A stretch of DNA of 64,000 nt from assembly GCA_036362985.1 (NCBI GenBank), contig JAYGXS010000008.1, positions 18,429,746 through 18,493,745 on the forward strand, written 5' to 3'. The DNA is from Ligula intestinalis. Its lineage: Eukaryota; Platyhelminthes; Cestoda; Diphyllobothriidea; Diphyllobothriidae. The position numbers were made by a program, and so were the translations under genes. Below, piece after piece: positions 1-12,500 of the stretch (the first letter of the stretch is position 1; each line of letters starts with the position of its first letter). The notes below the pieces were generated by a model, which saw only the letters and a list, made by a program, of their open reading frames with translations, made no database searches and was not told the origin of the DNA.

Positions 1-499
1 TTTGTTTACGGGCATGTGCATGGGCTGCGATACATTCCAGCATGAAACTGGCTAGGGGCCATCGATCTGTGTTCGACCATCGATTTCGATGAATTCCACC
101 AACAGGTTAATACAGTGATAGAGACTCGCTACAGGGAGTAGGTTAAAGTGATAGCGGACGAATTTAGCTCCGACTGCACCCTTCACCTTCACCATGTGTC
201 AATAAAACTAGATTAAATCCGGCGTTTGTTGCTTTCTCCAATGCAAGTCAGAGCACCGCCTAAATTAGTGTTAGGTGAAAGTAGTCTTTTGTGTTGGTAA
301 AGCGCACTATTTACCCCCACTCCCCTTCAGTAAGTGTCAAGACAGACTAAGGTAAACCAAAACTGGTACTTTTACTGATGCTATTATTATTCAGAAGTGG
401 CGCTGATTAAAGTCAGCGATGGACCCATATTCCTTCAATCTCAACCTCGAATTATGCTATGCTATTCGGGAATATTAATCCTGATGTATGGACATCGAG
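1..499. other. No feature recognised
   Basis: Mixed-composition sequence without a coding frame, RNA gene or repeat that I can identify. Confidence 0.5.
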
Positions 500-502
500 A
501 CC

Positions 503-645
503 ATTGCGCAGTGATTTAGTACTCTGGCCGCGGGTTCAAGCCTCGGGGTTTGCAACATCTTGGCTTGGGTATGGCTGACCGATGATGGCTAATAAACCAG
601 AAACGGTCATTCCAGTTTCCCTTGTCTCAATCGGTAATATTCATC
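503..645 (+). mobile_element. tRNA-headed SINE, family 2
   Basis: The head has a tRNA-like A-box region (GCGCAGTGATTTAGT) and B box (GCGGGTTCAAGCCTCGG). The tail reads GGGTATGGCTGACCGATGAT and continues to AACCAGAAACGGTCATTCC, the diverged hammerhead-like block shared by all copies, then CCCTTGTCTCAATCGG. Both RNA polymerase III boxes are still readable. Confidence 0.75.
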
Positions 646-773
646 TGCACACAATGAAAAGCGTTTTCGTTACACACACTCACAAGGAGCAAACCTCAAT
701 CCGGCCAACGTATATGTGGCTGAAATGTTGGTATGCTTGACAAACAAAACGCGCACTCGAGTCTCGGAAATTA

Positions 774-855
774 CAGCACCTGGTATTGGCTATGCCTGGC
801 CGATAACGGCAAATAAACCAGAAACGGTCACCCCAGTATCTCTTTCCTCCGCAAC
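774..855 (+). mobile_element. SINE family 2, tail only
   Basis: Tail-only copy: TATTGGCTATGCCTGGCCGA then AATAAACCAGAAACGGTCAC. The hammerhead core is mutated (CCGATAA for CTGATGA). No head is visible upstream, so this is a truncated copy. Confidence 0.6.
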
Positions 856-1083
856 CTAACGGAATGGTTCTATCCTTGCACGGCCTATGCCAGCCAGCCA
901 CTGCTGCACGTGTTGGGTGTGACCGTGACTTGCGCGTTAATCTGCTTCTGGCAGGGGCGAGCCCATACTGCATCTTACCCGGTCGGCCCAATTCTGGCCT
1001 AAATTTATCCTCCTTCGATATGCATATCGGCCATGAACTCTTTTTTAGGAAACGCCTGTCTGCGTCCCCAAATGAACTCAATG

Positions 1084-1110
1084 CACAAAATAAACAACAA
1101 CAACAACAAC
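1084..1110 (+). repeat. Short (CAA)n tract
   Basis: A short AAC/CAA run (ACAACAACAACAACAACC). From 860 to 2435 I see nothing else: open frames here lack family matches and have no splice or start context. Confidence 0.7.
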
Positions 1111-2439
1111 CACCACCTTGCAGTTCGTCCTCCACATTTCATGAATCAGGGCAAGCTATCGTATATATTTTCCAGGAAATGTATAGGGGGAGGGTTCTGC
1201 GACTGCGCAGACGACAACTGGGCGTGACCGTGTGTGTGAATCAGTTCATAGTGGTGCAAGCCTATGCTGCATCTGCCCCGCCCTCTCTGTCCCTCACGCA
1301 CGGCGGTAAGACGACTAGTGGAAGTGAACGCTATTTTGACAGCCCCTCTACGCGTGCCACGCACGACCTTGGTCCCAAATTTGAACATGCTTGACCCCCT
1401 TGAAAGGATATAGATAAAATCAGTATACTTCAGTATATTTAGGGTAATAGACAGTGCCTTTGAAGGCGCTATGGAAAGCTCCATGCAAATATAGTCAACA
1501 TACAATACATAAAATAAATGTTACCATCAACTAAGGCAGATGGCAACCTGCCATATGACAAGTGTTAGTGTGCCGTGGTGGCTTCCAATCGCATTTGATT
1601 ATTTTGTTTGACAATTGTGTGCATAGGATTCAATTTGACGTTCATATTAATGCACGAGTCATCGGAGGTAATGGTCTCTAAAAACTCCCGGCCTTTCCTA
1701 GATGGGCAAAAGCCTACCATGCAAGTTTGGTCCCATGCGAATCTGTGCCCAGTTTATAGTGTGCGCATGATGACTTGCGATAGACAATCAAGCTTCTTTA
1801 CTGCTAACTGCTGTTCGTATAAGTGTGTAGAGGCTGTTTCTCCTGTCCGTCCACAATAAACTGCATTTCAACTGCCAAAAGAATTTTGTAAACGACTTCT
1901 TTACTGTCCAACTAGCAAACCATATCCTTAGGGGGTACAAGCTGATTTCGCAGTGTGGTCGTTGTTCTGTGCAACACCTGGATTTGGTGCTTCCTCAGAT
2001 GTCTTTCAGCGAGCCTAGACACATTCTTATTACATAGAAGTGTTCGCCACATTCTTGAATTGGGCTCCTGATCGGAAAAATCTACTTCCTTTTTGTTTTA
2101 ACTCCTGTTTGCATTTAGGAGGCGCAAAGTCCTTTTACTTTTAACACTTTTCCTTGCTCTCCTACCCTTCAGACCACTTGGACACGTGATCTTGCCGATC
2201 CTCAATGGACCATCGGTGTGAAGTTCATTTTGGATGAACGAAAGAAGCAAATTCTAAAGTCCAAGATAGACAGCCAATCTCGAATATCCTGCTCATATAA
2301 GTCGAAGATCGCTAAAAGTAAGTTCTCTGTTTACTAGTTCATCGGGGGCTTATGGTTTGATTTGTGGGTGCACAGATTCCGCGGTCTATGCAACGCTGTT
2401 CAATGAGTCCATTCCTACCTTTGCGAGCGAGCGAGCGAA

Positions 2440-2640
2440 TATGTCGACCGTTTTCCCCCATTAGGCAAGCTTGCGTAGCATCTGCCGCACTCTCTCTCTC
2501 TTCCATCATCCATCTGGCGCCGGTGTCCAGGCCGGGTCAAGAAAACCGGAGGCGTGATCACACGCAGGTGGCTGGCGCTGCTCGAACTTTTGTCTAGGCT
2601 TGCCCCACACGCCTGATATGCGCGCACTGGACCAGAATTG
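2440..2640 (-). repeat. Dispersed GC-rich repeat, family R3
   Basis: On the minus strand this matches 57530-57770: both hold GCGCCAGCCACCTGCG, a CCGGTTTT/CCGGTCTTTT block and a GAAGAGAGAGAGTGCGGCAG-like end. Family nature unknown; probably a non-autonomous element. No coding capacity. Confidence 0.55.
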
Positions 2641-2867
2641 CACGTAAACAGCGCATGGACGAAAAATGGTTAGGATTCTAACTGAGTGTGAATGCCATAG
2701 AGAATGCCACATTGCAGTTTGACTGACAGGTTGACTAAGTTATGTCTTTAGTTGGCAACCCTCAAAGCCATGGCTTTTGGCGTACCGTGATAGATGCAAG
2801 CTTGTCATATTGTTTACACTCGGTGACTGGTTTCGTGCAAAATTTTCCCCTTAATTGAGAAGAAGAC

Positions 2868-3262
2868 GACTCGATCGCTGAGACCACACTTATTCGTCTG
2901 ACGTTTCGAGATCCGTCGCGGATTCTTCGTCACTTACATGAGCAGAAAGCAATAGCAGATAGGGTAGCATAGGCACAGGAATTTGCAGTATTTATAGCAT
3001 ACAGTCATTACTGCAAACATACAACGAAAATTAATGGTAATTGCCTTCTGGCGCTTTGATTGTTTGTTGACCGGCAAGCGGGCTCTGACTTCCTCATCAA
3101 ATTTGAATGAGCCACGGCAGCAGGGCGGTGAAATGACGTCAATTCTCAAGTTGCGGCTCATTTGACGGGATCCGGCCACACATTCACATTTGATGAGGCC
3201 GAAATTCTCACAAGAGGTGACAATCGGGTGAACCGAGAACTGCTTGAATCGTGGTTTACGGG
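2868..3262 (-). mobile_element. PLE lineage A end fragment with hammerhead-like motif
   Basis: Minus-strand copy of a repeat also present at 3340-3665 and 25880-26200. It holds AATCCGCGACGGATCTC followed by GAAACGTCAGACGAATAAG (GAAA block at 2912-2916). The CTGATGA half is lost in this copy (it reads GTGACGA). The short A-CG-U stem III with C after it is intact. No protein-coding remnant is seen. Confidence 0.6.
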
Positions 3263-3339
3263 CCCCCAATCCATAAACAAATGCAAGTCACCACTTGAGG
3301 AATGAACAGGCCACTGCGTCGTTTTGTGTCAACAGCGGA

Positions 3340-3668
3340 GAGGCAGGTGGCCGAGCAATCATCACGTCCGAGTCCACCACGCGTGATGAAAGTTCAGCAA
3401 GTCAGAGCCCAACTGTCGGTTATCAAGCAATCAAATTACAAGAGGACAATTATTGTTAATTGTCTTTATTTGTCGTATGTATGCAATGATGACTCTGTCC
3501 TATAAATACTGCAACTTTCTGTGAATATGTTACCCGTTTCTGCTATTGCTTTCTGTTCATGCCTCTGAGGAAGAAGATGCGACGGATCTCGAAATGTCAG
3601 TCAAGTAATGAGTGTTGTTCCAGCGATCGAGTCGTCTTATTCTCAATTACTTCCTGGGACTCGCATAT
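3340..3668 (+). mobile_element. PLE lineage A end fragment with hammerhead-like motif
   Basis: Plus-strand partner of 2868-3262, so the two form an inverted pair with a spacer of roughly 80 nt. Core CTGAGGA at 3564-3570, then GCGACGGATCTCGAAATGTC. The region ahead of the motif contains TATAAATACTGCAACTTTC, also conserved at 26.0 kb. From 3670 to 5264 no further feature is recognised. Confidence 0.6.
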
Positions 3669-5264
3669 CTGCTTGCATTACCCGAAATTCTGCATTGCGT
3701 TTTGGATTACTTAAATGGGATTGTACTAGTAACTACTGTGCACTTTAGTAGTGCAAATATATTGGGGACACACCAGGATGCTGACTCTTGAACGAAGGCC
3801 CTTTCGGCTCCCCGAAAATAAGGGACTCGGTAAAAAAGGGACTGCTGGGAAAAGCCTATCTTCATAACTCTACTCTTCAAAATTCGATGTAGAATGCATA
3901 TACCGTTGTGGCCAATTTGCGCGAACAGTTTGCGCAGCTCTTCATTCCTATTGGTTGTATTTCTTACTTTGATTACCGCGCGCTTTTAGTTGTCAAACAT
4001 TAGGTAATTTAAATAGCCCTGCCTATTACCCCCGACTTTTATAGGTTCTTTTTTCCTTTCCTTGATATGTGCCACCTAAATTACCACGGGTCCCGTATTA
4101 CACAAACGCGGATTTTTTATTACTGTGGTTTTATTTTTAAGGAATCCATGTTGAGCGTTTCCATGGCATTGGTCGATAAAATTAATTTCCTCTGTGTCAC
4201 CATGTACTATTTGACGCCTGCTCACTCATACGTAATGGGATCGTCTGCGACCCTACGAGGCAACTTCCCCTGTAGGGTCGCCTCTCTTTGAAGTTGACAG
4301 GGTACTGAAGCTCAGTGTTGTGCTGTGCACTCCTCTTTATATGCCGAAAAATTTGGGTCCAGATATGTTGTCCCGTTCATCATCCCCTAAAGATAAAGCA
4401 GAATGATAATAATAACAAGAAGAAGAAGGCGGGGTAGGTTAATGGACCAAATTATATTTGAACTGACGTTTCGGAACCCTTCTCGCTTCCATCGTCAGAG
4501 TATTGTAGTAGCTGCGTCTGGTGGTCATGAGTTACCTAGCCTTGCCTTCTGTCTCGTATTATATCGGTGTTGGACTCTGATCTGCTCGTTCGTTGCCGAC
4601 CCGACTTGGTCTCCAAGAGGTTGGCTGTTGGTGGGCTTGCGTGACCTCCGTCCCCTCTGCGGTCAGCGTAGTTATAGGCGGATCAATATGCTTGCTGGCC
4701 TCCCCCACGTCAGTCGGTGGACTGATCACTCGTTGCTGTTCACTTGAGTTGTTCGTTGCCTCGCGGGTGCGACGGTGAGACAGTGTTTGATGTTGGCTGC
4801 GTGATCTCCAACCTCCATCCGTATTTTCTGTGAGCGTAGGCTCTCGGTTCTTTGTACTCGTTTACCCTTCTGTTCCTGGTTGACTTGATCTGAGCCTTGT
4901 GCGAAGCGCCTGGTAGGCGAGGTCCACGTCGATAGCTCCGTTGATTGTGCCAGTGGTGGACCAATTTGCCAACACTAGCCTGGTCATTTTATTATATATT
5001 TTGTAAGTGATTTCAGAGACCTAAAGCTGGTTTCCACATCATTTCAGACCTCAAGGTAATCCTCAGCGCGGAGATTAACAGGTCAGCCCCTGCCCTCATG
5101 GGATTTGGCGTTCAATTGGAACGTTGATTACCACGCATCTAGGGAACCTGCCTTTGCCTCATCGTTTTCAAGGCGTCAACGAGAGTGCCCCGTAAGCAAG
5201 TCTTGTACTCGGGAACAGCCCATTGTGGCTCCAGTAGCATGTTGCAACCCCCACCCCCTAGATC

Positions 5265-5518
5265 TTTATTTGAATTTCTTTACAAAAATGTTTACTTTGT
5301 TTTACATATACACGGCTATCTTTCCTGTTTCATACTTCTCAAAAATAGCGCAAAATATGACAATAAACATACTTTGAAGTCACTTCTGATTAATCCTTTA
5401 GATCCCTCCCCCCCCCTCCTCCAGGTTTCCGAGCGCTGCCGTCTCCTCTTGAGTTTCAATTACGTTGAGTACTGTTACGGAACAAGAATTATTAGGCACA
5501 AAAAATGGAGAATTTAAT
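5265..5518 (-). terminator. Possible poly(A) signals of the SOGA/MTCL-like gene
   Basis: On the minus strand ATTAAA lies at 5513-5518 and AATAAA at 5265-5270, about 340 and 590 nt past the stop codon. Either could end the transcript. No transcript data support a choice. Confidence 0.3.
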
Positions 5519-5855
5519 TACGTGGTCGTGGGACCAAGAGGTTGTTTTTGGTGTGGAGTAGAAAAAACTGGTAAGCACTCGTACAGGCAATGTTTTAAAA
5601 CAGCTCAAAAACAAAATTCGAAAGGTTGGTCAGTCTCTTCAAGGAATACACTCTGCTTGCTGCTCGAACACTTCGAAATATAGTTCGAAATTACTGGGGC
5701 AATCGTGAAATCTTGTGTGAGGCCTCGTTGGGCTCGATTACATCAAGCATTTTTACAACAATATAGTGGGTTCTGGGGGAGGGGCGAGGGGCGAATAAAA
5801 CTGGTTTAAAGGTGAATAGTGCACGAAAGGGGGATTGGGGGAGGTGTTTGGTAGG

Positions 5856-6598
5856 CTACTTTCCACTAAATTTTTGCCGAAGTAGCATGATGGAGGGGGC
5901 GATGCCCACGGAATTGGACCGTGTGCTTCTGGTGGTGGTGGTACCGGTTCCAGTAGAGACCGGTGTTTTCTTCAGGGTCACACCAACGAATTCGGGGGTT
6001 TCGGACTGTTTCGAGGCAGCTGTAGTACCACTGGGGGCTTCCGAATGCTGCTTCTGTCCGCGGGGTGATTTTGACGAAGATGATGACGCGGGTGATGATG
6101 TGGCCGTGTCCGCCGCCACCGTCGCCGTTTCTTGCATCTTTTTTATTGTTGTTGGTGGTGCTGCCTTCGCCACAGAAGGCTTCTCTGTTTTCTTCTCGGT
6201 GACCTCCGCTTTACGCGGCGGCGGGGATTTGGAATCAGCAGACTTTCCGGATCCTCCGCCACCGAACTTGGAGGAGAGTCGCGACATCATCGAGGGAGAT
6301 TTGTCTCTTTCGGCCGCGGGCGAGGGCTCGCCGCCTGTCACTTTCAGGGTTTTTGTCTTTGGGGACTTTGGAGTTGGGCTCTCCTTTTCAGAGGTGGCGC
6401 GCGTTTTTTGTTCCTGCGCAATGTTAACAATTGTCGGATTCGGAAGTGAGGAGGATTCCGACTTGGAGACTGGTTCAGCTTCCGGGGTTAGTGCTGCTGC
6501 GGGTGGTGGTGTCTCTGGCTCCTGTGTTACAGGGGCGGTGGTCTCGTCAAAGAACTTCCTGCGCGCGGACGAAATCGGCTGCCGTAAGGGTGGTTTCC
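5856..6598 (-). CDS. SOGA/MTCL-like gene, terminal exon with stop (743 nt)
   Basis: Acceptor TTGTTTCGTTGTAG, then GKPPLRQPISSARRKFFDET and about 245 residues rich in Ser, Thr, Pro, Lys and Ala, ending SIMLLRQKFSGK and a TAG at 5856-5858. It is basic and low in complexity, as are the C-terminal tails of MTCL proteins that bind microtubules; that function is only inferred. The frame is fully open and has coding-like base use. A 275-codon open frame on the opposite strand is its shadow. Confidence 0.9.
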
Positions 6599-9500
6599 CT
6601 ACAACGAAACAATCGCATATCTGTAGCCCAACACTATGAACTCTTTGGCTTACCGCTTACTGCTATTTATCTCATGAAATGTCAGGTACTGTATTATGCA
6701 ACATATACTGGTCTTAAAAATCTCTTCATTAGAAACATTTTTCAAACCAAAAGGCACCCTTTCTTAAAGTATAAAATTAGAAGAAAAGACTAAATCTGCC
6801 GCCAGATGAGCACCGGAGGGAATAATTTTTTCGCATTCTTTCTATAAAATATAACTAAATTTACAAGGGCATTGAAAATTAATAAGAAAAACTCACACTA
6901 TTTAAGTAGCCACTTTACAGGTGGTCATAAGGGGGCTCGTTCAAAAGCCGGCTGCCTGGCGTGAGTGAGATTAGCCTGTGCGCTGATCAATATCACAACC
7001 TTCTTCAGATAATTGATTTGAATAAAAAACTAGAATTTTGGCAGGCTTTCAATGAGCTATGCAATCTGCGGTAATTCCAAATTTGACCTACCTGGCATTG
7101 AAAAGGGTTTTTGCGTTGCGTCACCAATGCTGCTCAGACTGTCAATGGATCCCTGTCGAGAACTGGGTCTGATGAGGAATCCGGGTGTGGGGTCCGGATA
7201 ATTGGAGACCTAAAGTAATACATCCGCAGCTTTAGTTCCTTGAAAAACAGCGAAAATTTGCGTTCCGGGTGTTCGCATGAGTGACGAAGAAGTCTGGTTA
7301 AGTATCAGAACAGTTAAGAATCGATTTGGCGTCGGCATACAGAGCCCTGCGCAGTCATCTTTAGACTTACGTCACTGAGTAGCTTGTACCTTTCTTTAGT
7401 TTTCGCGGTTTTTTGCTATCGCAAACGATGGGCTCTCGCGTGAATTCCACAGCTCGGAATATTAAACAAACTTTCTTCGCTTTTAAGTACATTTTAGGTG
7501 CGTAGTTTGTTTTGCTTATCTGTGACCTTATTCGGAACGCAAACTACCAGAGGTATGCCCGTGAAAACCCTTAAAGAATTACTTACTCCTCAGTGGTAGG
7601 TAAGCAGCGTGGCGATGAGCCCACTGCCTGGACCGTTTCTCGCAACTGTTTTTATTCACAAGATCGAGGAAACTTGTCTCAGGGACACCATAAATGCTCC
7701 CATAATCTTACGATCGATACGTGGATGACACTTCTGTTTGACAGATAATAACACTAACACAGACGCCCTGGCCCCGAAGTTTAACAGCGCGCATCCATTG
7801 TTCAGGGTTTCTGTAGAGTCAGAGCTAGGTAAGGAAATCGCGTTCCTTAGTGTTCTACGATGGCAAAAGGATGGACCTATCTAGCTTAGAGTATTCCGAA
7901 AGAAAACCTTGGCGGAGCAATGCATCAAAGTTCACAGCTTTGTCTCCCTATATATATAAACACTAACATTTGCTTAAGGATAAGCAGCTAGAGTATGACA
8001 GATCTGGTCTCCTGGATCTGTCGGGACAGAACTTAAGCAGCTGCAGAACACACTCTCAGAAGAGGTTCATTTTCAGGGAATATTAGTGAACGCACCAAAA
8101 ACCATGCTACCATAACTGCAGAAAAACTGCTTTCCTTAGGCTTGATAAGATGACCTCTGAAGACTACGATCACAAACGCTTTCCCCGCGGGGAAATTACG
8201 TGTATTCTTCACAAAATCACTTCTCCTTCGGTTGGCACATAAAGACAGACTTCCGTTGAGGGCCACCTCGATGGGCGTTTACTGTTACACCTGCTCCTGT
8301 GAAGCGGGCTACATTGGCCGCACAGTGAGGCACCCGATAAAGAGGGTACGTAAACACATACTGACCTGTCTAAGTAAGAGTATATTAGATCGATCTCGAG
8401 TTTTATTCTCGAACACCCTGTCGATCGTAACGAAGCCTTTTCAGGTTGTCTACCGGACACCAACCTTATCTGCTACTGCTATCTGACTATGTTTCTGATG
8501 ACGAATCCGCGACGGATGTCGACACGTCAGGCAAATAAAAGTATTGTCCCAGCGATCGAGTCGTCTTCTTCTGAAGCAACCGTGTTATCTAAGGACTTAT
8601 ACCAGCGGGTGCTAGCAGCAGCCGATTCAGTGGCTATATGGCTATCAAATCGACTGTTGTGCTGTCAGAAGACGTTAATACAGGGTCTTACTCTTCCTTG
8701 GTCAACGCTGACGCCGGGTGGTGATCGCCTGGTGACAGCTGTTGACTCCCTTTATGTGACAAGGATTTTAACTCTGCGTACTCGACCCATGACCAGTACT
8801 CGTTGCCTATTCTATTTCCCCCCTCCCCCAGGCCAACGATCTCTATATGCCGAACTCACCGTGCGGGCAGTGTGAAAATGATCAGTTCTACTCATAGAAC
8901 ATTTTGAAACCCTGTCCGACCCTCCTGTTCTTATTATGAATGCAATTGTGCAGTTCGGATGATGAATTGCAGAAAAAAATATGTTTGTCAAATAGACTTT
9001 TCCATGGTAGTTGAGTTGGCAATCTACCTTTCGGATGGAGACATCGGGAGAGACAGATCGGCCACACCGAGCAAAGGCCTGCTGGCCCCCACCACTGCTT
9101 CTCAACAGGGCTGGGCTCATGCCGAAGGTCGCTACAAGGCTCGCGGTGCTGCCCCTCTGTCCATGGGCTCCAGTAGATCCTGCGCGGTTGAACCACTCCA
9201 TTGAGGTTGATCGCTGATTGGATGCCAGGGTACTGTATCCACGAGATAATGTCAGAGGGTTCATAGGCATCTCTCCAGTTGTCTGACTCTCTGTCATGCT
9301 CGGTGATAGCAATCTTCGGAAACAAAATCAAAGATAAAAGCATAACAGGTCTTAGCTCTGTCAGATCTCCTTGTCCACCGGCATCGCTTAAAAAGCTGAA
9401 CTGTAAAGCCATACCAGGTATGCGCGCCGCATGCAAAAATAAAGCAAAAAATAAATAAATATACACCGTGCTTCAATCAATACTCCTCTTCTCTCTAGAA

Positions 9501-12500
9501 CGAAGCGCGCAAACTGGCGGAAGGTAGAAGCAGCTCTCTTTCAGATGCACTAACTCAGCAGGCCACGCGAAAGCGCCTCTTATAATATCTGTATCATACA
9601 CTAGCTACTGATATTAACAAAGTAGGCAAATGTAATGTTAAAAATATAATTGAGGTATGTTGATTGACTGTACTGCAAAACGCACAGTTGCAGGCTGGGT
9701 CACCTACCCGTCACTGGCACAGCTGTCGACACTTGCTCTGAAAGGTTTTGGACGAAGTGGAACAGTCGTGCATGTCAAAAAAAGTTATATCCAGGAAAAC
9801 TGACCAACACGACAGCGCAGACACCCCAACACCCACTCTCATTGAAGGCGGGATCTGCACTGATGGGTCATCCGAACCATGTTCAATCGGGCATAGCTTC
9901 TGAGCAGACAGAAACTGAAGTAGGGTTTCGGTGGATGCCCAAACGCATATGCTGGAGCTTTTGTATGACTACTGATCACCTTGGGTGCTCTTTCGAATAG
10001 TATAATGTTAGGGGTCCTTGCCCGACCAGGGTTGGTTCATCGACCACTATCGAACAGACTCATCGATAGATGGGGCAAGAATAGCCAACTTGTCTCTCTA
10101 ACATCTCCGAATTGGAATGGGGTCTCGTTTGTTTATGAGGAAAGCACCAGGCGTACGTTGTCGCCCGTAGGCAATAGATTCAAGCCTGACCAATCACAGT
10201 CCTGCGAATGAAGTCCGAAAGGTGTGGGAAGAGAGCATAAGCTGGATAATGCCCTTATCAGATTCACCAGCAAGCCACTGCTTTGTGGTCAAGGTAATGG
10301 TCCTAAACACCATATTGGACAGAAGCAGACGATTCAAGCACAGGTTGAAGGAAGATGGGGAGGATTTATTCTGCACAGAGTCTCTGTCTCAACCAGCATC
10401 GGTTACCGGCGAAGCCAAAGTCTGCGTTGAAAGTCATGCCTGAAAGTATAATTTTAGTCTGCTGCTAGAACAGGCTTGCGGGGACGAATTTCACAGCCTA
10501 GCGTGTGCGCCCTGCGTCAGTTGAGGCCTGATTGATTGTGACTAGCTGGGCGCTAGTACGCTTCAATGCTGCAGTCGATTGGTTGCGTCGGGATGTGAGT
10601 GACCTTGACGCGGCAGAGCCTGAGCGCTAGACCATGGGAATGCGGGGGCGTTCTAGTAGTGTTCATGTCTTCTGTGATAAGTTTGGAGTAGGAGAACGTG
10701 ATGTCGATGGTTGTGTGAATCTTATCCCAGGCTAGTGGTAGACTTCGTCAAGTTTGACGAACGCCGCGGGTAATAAAATGCTAGCCTGCTGACTACCGTC
10801 AAAGGTTTGTCCGTGCACGTGGTATCATTCGTGTGCTTGAAGGTGATGACACAGTAGGGGGAGAGCCTCTATGAAAACCTGAGTCGTTTATCGGCATATG
10901 TTTCGAAGCCCAAGTTGTTCAGGGTTGAAGTTGTTCAAGCATTCCTCTGAGTTTTTCCTCGCCTTTCAGCTAAATACGTCCCCGGTCGCAATGGTTGACA
11001 CCTACAGTACAGCCTCTGCCTCATGAAATGTCAACCGAAATTCAAAATCTGTTTTCAATTCAAACAAGGCACCTAAGTCGAGTCGGAGTATTAGTTATTC
11101 TGCAACCGAATTTCAGCATACTTCATTTGCAGTAGGATACGAACTTCTTGCTGACTACCCGACTGAGAAGCATGTGCTGTAAAAGTTGTATAATTAATTT
11201 GTAGGCATTCTTATCATCGACTTTCGACCCCATATAAATCCAAATATATTTTATGAAAAGCACGCACATTGATCTTCTTTCTTAAAGCCATTTGGTGGAA
11301 AATTACGCCTTCTTCGAATGTAACACTTAAAGAAAGGTATCTTTCAATTTAAAAAGAACCCCTAATTATGAGGTTTTTTAGCATCGTTAAATGTTCATTC
11401 GTTCTTGAAAGTATCCGCTCATTTATTATTTATTTATTTTATAAAGTATACAATTTCAAGAAGGCGTAATTTTTTGTCAAATAAAGAGAATGAGTACTAT
11501 TTTTGTGAATTGTTTCTATAAAATAGCTTAGACCTTACAACAATAAAGAAAATCGAGACGAAAAAGTCATACTAATTAGCGGCTATTTTTACATAGCACA
11601 TTTATTACAGGTGGTCAGAAGGGTGTTCATTTAAAAATGGGCATCCTGTTATAGCTTAACTATCTTGGAATTAGTCTGCAACCCAGAAATCTCGAAGGCC
11701 ACTCAAGTACTTTGCTCGGATCGAAAAAAACATTTGAGGATTTTGGTCAACACTTCATGAGATAGGGAATTGGCGTGAGATGGTGCTCACTAAATTGACC
11801 CAACCACAGCATCGAATGTCGTCTTCTCCTTTTTATTCTGAAATGCCGGTAAGAACGCTGAATGACCCACTGAACCCAGGTTTCAGTCTAGAACATACAG
11901 CATCTTGACGCCAAATAAGTTTTACAGTGGATATACCACGGTCCTTTTTTGATGAACCTTCTCGACTACCAACTGCTAGAGGTCATGCGAACACTTGTGT
12001 ATGGACTGCAGAACACAGTGGAACTTCTTCCCCTTGGTGTCACCTCCGCGTGATCTACTACTCCCGATCGCAAACGACAGAATTTTGGCTTGAATTTTTG
12101 GTGACCCGTGGGATTTGGAAATGAAATTCGCGTGTCAGCGCACCTCTGTTGGTTACTGACGACGAATTAGCCAGAAGAGATTTCTCCAATTTGTTCTGCT
12201 ATCTTGGCAGCCATTCAAACCCCACTTGCACCATCCATATCCAAAAATCAATAGTAGAAAGTAAGAAAAAAACGATACATCTGACAAAGGGTAGGAAGGA
12301 AAGGACTTAATTTTCAGTGGAGAAATTGAACGTTTTTTAAATTCGTTAATAGCACGAATTTCCCAGTTTTTCACGTAAGTTTGTGCGAAGATGCATTTTA
12401 GCATCAACCTATTGGCATTAGAAACATAAATAGTGCAGAATGTTACCATTTTAAATTAGCTAACCTGCATAGAACTTGCTTCTTCGTAGACAAGTTGGCA

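Noticed and set aside
864..1394. 176-codon open frame on the plus strand
   Set aside because: Low-complexity Gln/Asn/Pro from a CAA run, overlapping a frame on the other strand, with no domain and no splice or promoter context.
5812..6639. 275-codon open frame on the plus strand
   Set aside because: It is exactly antisense to the terminal exon, which has splice-phase support and a family-typical basic tail. The plus frame is a shadow of Ser/Lys/Pro codons.
7160..7175. CTGATGA inside an exon as a hammerhead
   Set aside because: It lies in coding sequence of the penultimate exon and has no GAAA or stem II at the right distance. The same applies to CTGATGA-type hits near 23017, 24346, 41080 and 50482.
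8812..9466. Overlapping open frames of 166 and 192 codons on the minus strand
   Set aside because: Only the lowest 120 nt match a PLE fragment. The rest has no motif I can name, and two frames overlap, so no gene is called.
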